From: Chrysemys picta bellii
Lineage: Eukaryota; Chordata; Testudines; Emydidae
NCBI RefSeq assembly: GCF_011386835.1
Contig: NC_088793.1
Coordinates: 99,990,923-100,054,922 of the forward strand
Reading direction: 5' to 3'
Length of the DNA: 64,000 nt
Notes under the pieces: model-generated
Databases searched by the model: none
Seen by the model: the letters and a program-made list of their open reading frames with translations, nothing else
What the model was told of the DNA's origin: nothing
Shown: in pieces, positions 59,905 through 64,000 of the stretch
Layout of the letters: every line of letters begins with the position of its first letter
Numbering within the stretch: position 1 is the first letter of the stretch
Translations under genes and position numbers: made by a program

Positions 59905-60390
59905 TAAGAACAGGGACTTGAATTGTTTTGCTCCCACATGAGTGCCTTTACCACTGAGCTATGGAATCCCTCAGTGTTACTGGCCTGATGAATATTTAAT
60001 TATTCAGACAACATGGAACAGCTTAAACAGGGCATCCTGAGAAATCCCTACTCCAGAATGGAGGTCTTCTTGGGCCTAATTTTAAGCATGACTGGAACCT
60101 GACTAGACCACTGCTAAGCCAAACCTGAGAATGTTGAATTGTTTTCATACACAACCCAACCCTGACTCTTGTAGTCAGGTCCTGTTAGGTTTGGATCATG
60201 TTGTAAGGGTCTACACCCGAATACCCTATAGCCCAGTGGTTAAAGCAATCAGCTGCACTGTTGGAGACCCACATTCAAGTTCCTGTGTCACATCAAGTGG
60301 AGTAAGGATTTGAACCTATGTCTCTCATAGCCTATGAAAGTGCTATAATCACTGGGGTAACAGTTATGGTGGGGCGTAACACCACCTCCT
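59905..60390. repeat. tRNA-like SINE modules in inverted arrangement
   Basis: CCTATAGCCCAGTGGTTAAA ... CACATTCAAGTTC (about 60227-60285) looks like a decayed A box and B box in forward sense. Reverse versions occur at about 60300-60360 (GATTTGAACCTATGTCTC ... ATAATCACTGGGG) and 59908-59965 (ACTTGAATTGTTTT ... TACCACTGAGCTATGG). It is an old SINE-type repeat with facing tRNA-like ends; no functional tRNA gene. Confidence 0.4.
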
Positions 60391-60724
60391 AATTTTTGTG
60401 CATGAAAGGGGTTAGACACCTAACTCAAGAAGAGGGTTCACAGCTGTGACCACCCAAGTGGTGACAGATGCCTCACTCTGGCCTGGATTTAGACACCTTA
60501 GTCCCCTTCGGGAGGGGGGTGATGCTGTATGATTGACTATGAGCATTTGTGTCTTTGATATTGCCACTGTTATACAATTTGTTATACAACAAATCTTGTA
60601 CAAAGTATGTCATGTAGGGTGTCAATGGGAAAGTTATGATTTGCTAAGTATGATTATCCTGTTTATATGCATGTATCATCTTTGTATCTGGAGTTATGAA
60701 TATTGGCTATATACTGGCATGCTA

Positions 60725-61105
60725 AAGACGGGGAGTGGATGGGTCATTACACAAAGTAAAACCTATTTCCCATGCTAATTTTTCCCCCTACTGTTACTCA
60801 CACCTTCTTATCAACTGTTGGAAATGGGCCAATCTGATTATCACTACTAAGTTTTTTTTTCTCCTACTGATAATAGCCCACCTTAACTAATTACCCTCGT
60901 TATAGTCCGTATGGCAACACCCATTTTTTCATCTCCTCTGTGTATATAAATCTTCCTACTGTATTTTCCACTGCATCCATCCAATGAAGTGGGTTTTAGC
61001 CCACGAAAGCTTATGCTCAAATAAATTTGTTAGTCTCTAAGGTGCCACAAGTACTCCTCGTTCTTCTTGCTGATACACACAAACACGGCTACCACTCTGA
61101 AACCT
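60725..61105 (+). mobile_element. Penelope-like retroelement fragment (inferred)
   Basis: It contains CACGAAAGCTTATGCTCAAA, TAAATTTGTTAGTCTCTAAG, GTGCCACAAGTACTCC and CACGGCTACCACTCTGAAAC, a very widespread animal repeat that I associate with Penelope-like elements. No reverse transcriptase or GIY-YIG nuclease coding is included. It ends at about 61105 inside an LTR-like repeat. The family link is from memory of the consensus, not shown by a protein domain. Confidence 0.45.
60981..61018 (+). ncRNA. Degenerate hammerhead-ribozyme-like core
   Basis: CCAATGA (60981-60987) stands where a hammerhead has CUGAUGA. It is followed by a stem of six pairs (GTGGGT/GCCCAC, one a wobble), GAAA (61005-61008), a tiny GC-TTAT-GC hairpin (61009-61016) and TC (61017-61018), which would be the cleavage position. 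Penelope-like elements are known to carry minimal type I hammerheads. Two of the seven core bases are changed here, so self-cleavage is unlikely. Confidence 0.3.
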
Positions 61106-62346
61106 TACACGTGTGTTGTATCCCTGGGTAATGCCCCCCCTCCCCCAATAGACTTTACATTAAAGCGAGACAGCTATGTATTGATGGCCCATTAAGGACA
61201 CTTAACTCTAACAATGGGCCATAGAAGAAACCGATCAATCCCAGTAAGCCTTCACCTCAGCAAGAATATGGGCAATGGCTGCCCCTGTGAGTCATCAAAG
61301 CATGTAAGGACATGTGATATGCTCATGTGACGCTGGACTCCATTTTGGGCAAGTAATTTTCCACAAACAGAGACCATGAACTTTGTTTGGGATGGTAAAA
61401 TTCCATGCACATGGCAGAGGATATAAAAGACCCCTTAATTTCCTGCTTCATTTCTCGGGACTAGATTTCTAACAAAGAAGCTTTGAACAAGGACTGATGA
61501 ACCCCCAGTATGTTTGGGTAATTTCTAGAGAGACTTTTGCAAGCTAGCAGTTTATACCATTGCTGCTATGATCCTGATCTATGAACGCTTTAAAATCACT
61601 TGTATGTATATGGTCTTTTAACCATTAATAACCTTCTTTTCTTTTATTATTAAATCTTTAGTTTTTAGTTACTAAAGGATTGGTGTCAGAGTGATTATTG
61701 GGTAAGATCTGAGTTATATATTGTCCTGGCTAAGTGGCTGATCTCTTGGGATTGGAAGGACCCTATGTCTGATTACATTGGTTTTCAATACCCACTCTTC
61801 ATAAAGTCCAATGTCTGGGTGGTGAGCCCAGGGCTGGGATGCCTAAGGAGACTGCATTTTTGGCTTCTTGTTAACCAGTGTGGTAAGACAGAAGTCCACT
61901 TTTTTTGTTACTGGGTTGATATAATCTAATGATAGAATAACCACCAGTTTCAGGCGAGTCTGGCCTATTTTACCTTCACTCGGAGATTTTGACAGCAGTA
62001 CTTGTACCGGTTGTGCACGTGCAGAGCCTGCCCCATGCGTTGAGCGTGCTTTAATAATACGCATGCTTGACTGCTCTTCTCAGTTCCTTTTCTACAATGG
62101 AGACTACCCCAACTCCGAAGTAGAGGGGAGGAGGGTGGGTAGTGGAGCACGCACAGGGACACTTATCTCGAGGAATGTCAGTTACTGCACAGGTGAGTAA
62201 CCTCCTCTTCTTCTTCTTCAAGAGATGTGGGTGCGCCACTCCAGGTGACTTAAAAGCAGTGCACCTCAAGGAGGTAGGGACTTCGGATATGGTAGAAATA
62301 TGGTGGATAATACAGCTCTGCCCAACCATGTATCAGTGAGAGGGCT

Positions 62347-63290
62347 TTAAGTAAGGGCATAATGCTTAACAAATGTGTGTTCAGAAGTCCAAGTGGCTGC
62401 TTTACAAATGTCAGCCAGAGGAACTTTGCATAGAAAAGCCATGGAGGTAGCTACAGATCTAGTGGCGTGAGTTCTGATGAAGGCTGGAGGAGTTGCATCC
62501 TTTATTAGATAGCACTGTCGGATCCAGTTGGAAAGTCTCTGGGTAGAAATAGGTGTCCCTTTGGATCGCTCCGCAATGGAGACAGAGTCTGGAAGAGTTC
62601 CTAAAGGGCTTGGTTCTATCCAAATAAAAGGACAGAGCCCTGCATACGTCCAACGTATGCATCATGGATTCAAAGGAGTTTGCATACGGTTTGGGAAAGA
62701 AGGTTGGTAGGTTCATTGATGTGAAAAGACGAATGCACTTTTGGAAGAAATTTGGGGTGTAGTCAGAGGGTAACTTTGTCCTTAAAAAATATTGTGTAGG
62801 GTGGGTCCGCCATGAGAACTGCTATTTCTCCTGCGCATCTGGCGGAGGTGATTGCCACTAAGAATGCTGTTTTCATGGAGAGATGTAAGAGAGAGCTTGA
62901 GGCTCGAAAGGTTGTTGAGTCAAGCAGGTCAATACTAAGTGAAGGTCTCACGAAGGGGTAGGGGGTTTAATGTCTGGGTATAAGGATTGCAGCCCTTTGA
63001 GAAAACGCTTGGTGGTTGGATGGGCAAAAATAGAGGTATCGTTGATCTTGTGGTGAAAAGTTGTAATAGCAGCTAAGTGGACTTTGATGGAGCTGAAAGA
63101 AAGGCCAGATTGCTTAAGGTTTAATAGGTAGTCAAGTATTAACAGAAGAGGTGCGGAAGTGGGAGGAATTTGTTTGGTCGAGCATCATTGTGTGAATTGC
63201 TTCCATTTTTGGAGATAGGTGGTGTGAGTAGATTGTGTTCTGCTGTGTAAGAGTACTCTTTGAACCTGTTCAGAGCATGCTAATTCATTT
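62347..63290 (-). pseudogene. DIRS tyrosine recombinase, frameshifted
   Basis: Tyrosine recombinases integrate circular DIRS DNA by forming a covalent link through the catalytic Tyr. The N-terminal core-binding part is seen in LACSEQVQRV ... THTTYLQKWKQFTQ (63185-63290). The catalytic part shows ITSARCAGEIAVLMADPPYT with the first Arg at 62838-62840, later LDRTKPFRNSSRL, then RTHATRSVATSMAF with the H-x-x-R pair (His 62467-62469, Arg 62458-62460) and VKHYALT with the nucleophile Tyr at 62359-62361. These pieces lie in at least three frames (the first Arg and the His-x-x-Arg motif differ), and a TAA at 62347-62349 follows four residues after the Tyr. The catalytic set is still readable, but no complete enzyme can be made. 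Confidence 0.8.
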
Positions 63291-63714
63291 TGTGAGAACC
63301 ATGTAGGAACCAAGCTTTGAGGTGAAGCATGGATAGGTTGGGGTGGAGAAATCGGCCATGTTGCTGCGATAGGAGGTTCAGAATGAGGTACAATGGAATC
63401 AGTAGGTGAATTGTCATTCTGGTGAGGAACGGATACCATGGTTGTCTGGGCTATGACGGGGCAATCAGAATTACCATGATACAATCTGTTCATATCTTTG
63501 TCAGAACCCTGTGGAGAAGCGGTATCAGGGGAAATGCATACAGTAAGTCTTGATGCCATGAGATCATGAGTGCATCTCCTAGGGAATGTTTGCCCAGTCC
63601 CGCTCTGAGGCAAAATTCGGGACATTTCTTGTTCTTCACAATCGCGAAGAGGTCCAGCATTGGGTAGCCCCAAATGCGGAATATGTTGTGTATGACCGTC
63701 TTGTTTTTCTCTCA

Positions 63715-64000
63715 TTTGTGATCCCAAGGAAATTGTCTGCTTAGTTCATCTGCGGTGGTATTCAGGGCCCCGGGTAGATAGGCGGCTGATATCCGAATGT
63801 TGTGTGCTAGGCACCAATTCTAGAGCTTCATAGCTTCTGTGCAGAGCGAATCAGATCGAGCTCCTCCCTGTCTGTTTACATAGAACATGCAGACAATGTT
63901 GTCTGTCATTATTCGAACATTTTGGTTCTGAATCAATGGGAGGAAGTGACGGCAGGCGTTGCATATGTCTCAAAGTTCTAGGATGTTTATGTGTAGGGAG
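63715..64000 (-). pseudogene. DIRS RNase H domain, partial
   Basis: Minus-strand translation runs from the window edge through VRIMTDNIVCMFYVNRQGG to AAYLPGALNTTADELSRQF (63725-63760). The T-D-N and A-D-E-L-S-R segments are typical of the RNase H domain that removes the RNA template strand in retroelements. An in-frame TAG at 63820-63822 interrupts it. The upstream reverse transcriptase is outside the window. Confidence 0.75.

Larger units (their letters stand above)
60520..61960 (+). mobile_element. LTR-like repeat split by a Penelope-like fragment
   Basis: 60520-60724 resembles the start of the family at 4998-6370 (AAGTATGTCATGTAGGGTGT ... AAAGTTATGATTTGCTAAGT ... GAATATTGGCTATATA). 61106-61960 continues with TATAAAAGACC (about 61423), a TTATTAAATC polyadenylation-like word (about 61647) and GCGAGTCTGGCCTATTTTAC at the end. 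I infer one old LTR-like copy interrupted by 60725-61105. Ends are approximate, and no coding sequence is present. Confidence 0.45.
61966..64000 (-). mobile_element. DIRS-type retroelement, 3' part, runs off the window
   Basis: On the minus strand the order is RNase H (64000-63715), a linker, and a tyrosine recombinase (63290-62347), then a 3' region with GAAGAAGAAGAGGAGGTTAC (about 62215-62196) to about 61966. This order, with a tyrosine recombinase in place of an integrase, defines DIRS/Ngaro-type elements. The reverse transcriptase lies beyond the right edge. Several frames are shifted and stops are present, so this copy is dead. The end near 61966 abuts the LTR-like block. Confidence 0.8.

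Noticed and set aside
60981..61018. Active hammerhead ribozyme
   Set aside because: Two invariant core bases are changed and stem I is not convincing; reported only as a degenerate core.
1..64000. CRISPR arrays, bacterial operons, phage or plasmid features
   Set aside because: The window is clearly vertebrate: no spaced short repeats, no dense coding, abundant LINEs and SINEs.

Overview
The window looks like non-coding DNA from a vertebrate, very probably a hidden-necked (cryptodiran) turtle. Nothing in it can be defended as a host protein-coding gene. The organism call rests on two tRNA-derived SINEs with a CR1-like 3' tail (about 23994-24176 and 51163-51343), several CR1 LINE copies, MIR-type SINEs, DIRS- and Penelope-type elements and a Harbinger transposon. 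I know this combination from turtle genomes. The species, and whether the window is intergenic or intronic, cannot be told from the sequence.

Left half (1-41 kb): mostly AT-rich single-copy sequence with scattered old repeats. It holds LTR-like blocks (4998-6370, 13185-14000, 15835-16340, 25255-25660, 37640-38042, 39549-40491) and a palindromic MITE sitting inside one of them (16021-16259). At 16.4-18.4 kb lies a decayed minus-strand Gypsy-like retroelement with a recognisable aspartic-protease remnant. A plus-strand CR1 LINE with reverse transcriptase motifs truncates it (18443-19929). MIR-like SINEs and a recurrent small palindromic repeat with a core like TTGAAGTCAATGG are dispersed throughout.

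Centre (41-52 kb): a minus-strand CR1 (41456-44362) is split by two separate solo LTRs (42025-43431 and 43601-44175). The second has a perfect 4-bp target duplication. A second minus-strand CR1 lies at 47494-48572, and a palindromic MITE at 47067-47276.

Right end (55-64 kb): the richest part. A 4.7 kb Harbinger element (55086-59776) has 18-bp perfect terminal inverted repeats, palindromic CAGCGCTG subterminal motifs and two convergent pseudogenes, a Myb/SANT-like DNA-binding protein (+) and a DDE transposase (-). A CR1 copy with a 5-bp target duplication interrupts the Myb gene. To the right is an LTR-like element split by a Penelope-like fragment carrying a degenerate hammerhead-ribozyme-like core. 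Last comes the minus-strand 3' part of a DIRS-type element (RNase H, then tyrosine recombinase with Arg, His-x-x-Arg and Tyr still readable), which runs off the window.

All elements appear inactive from stops, frameshifts, truncation or lost catalytic residues. Coordinates of diverged repeats are approximate, and family names were assigned by reading, not by a library search.
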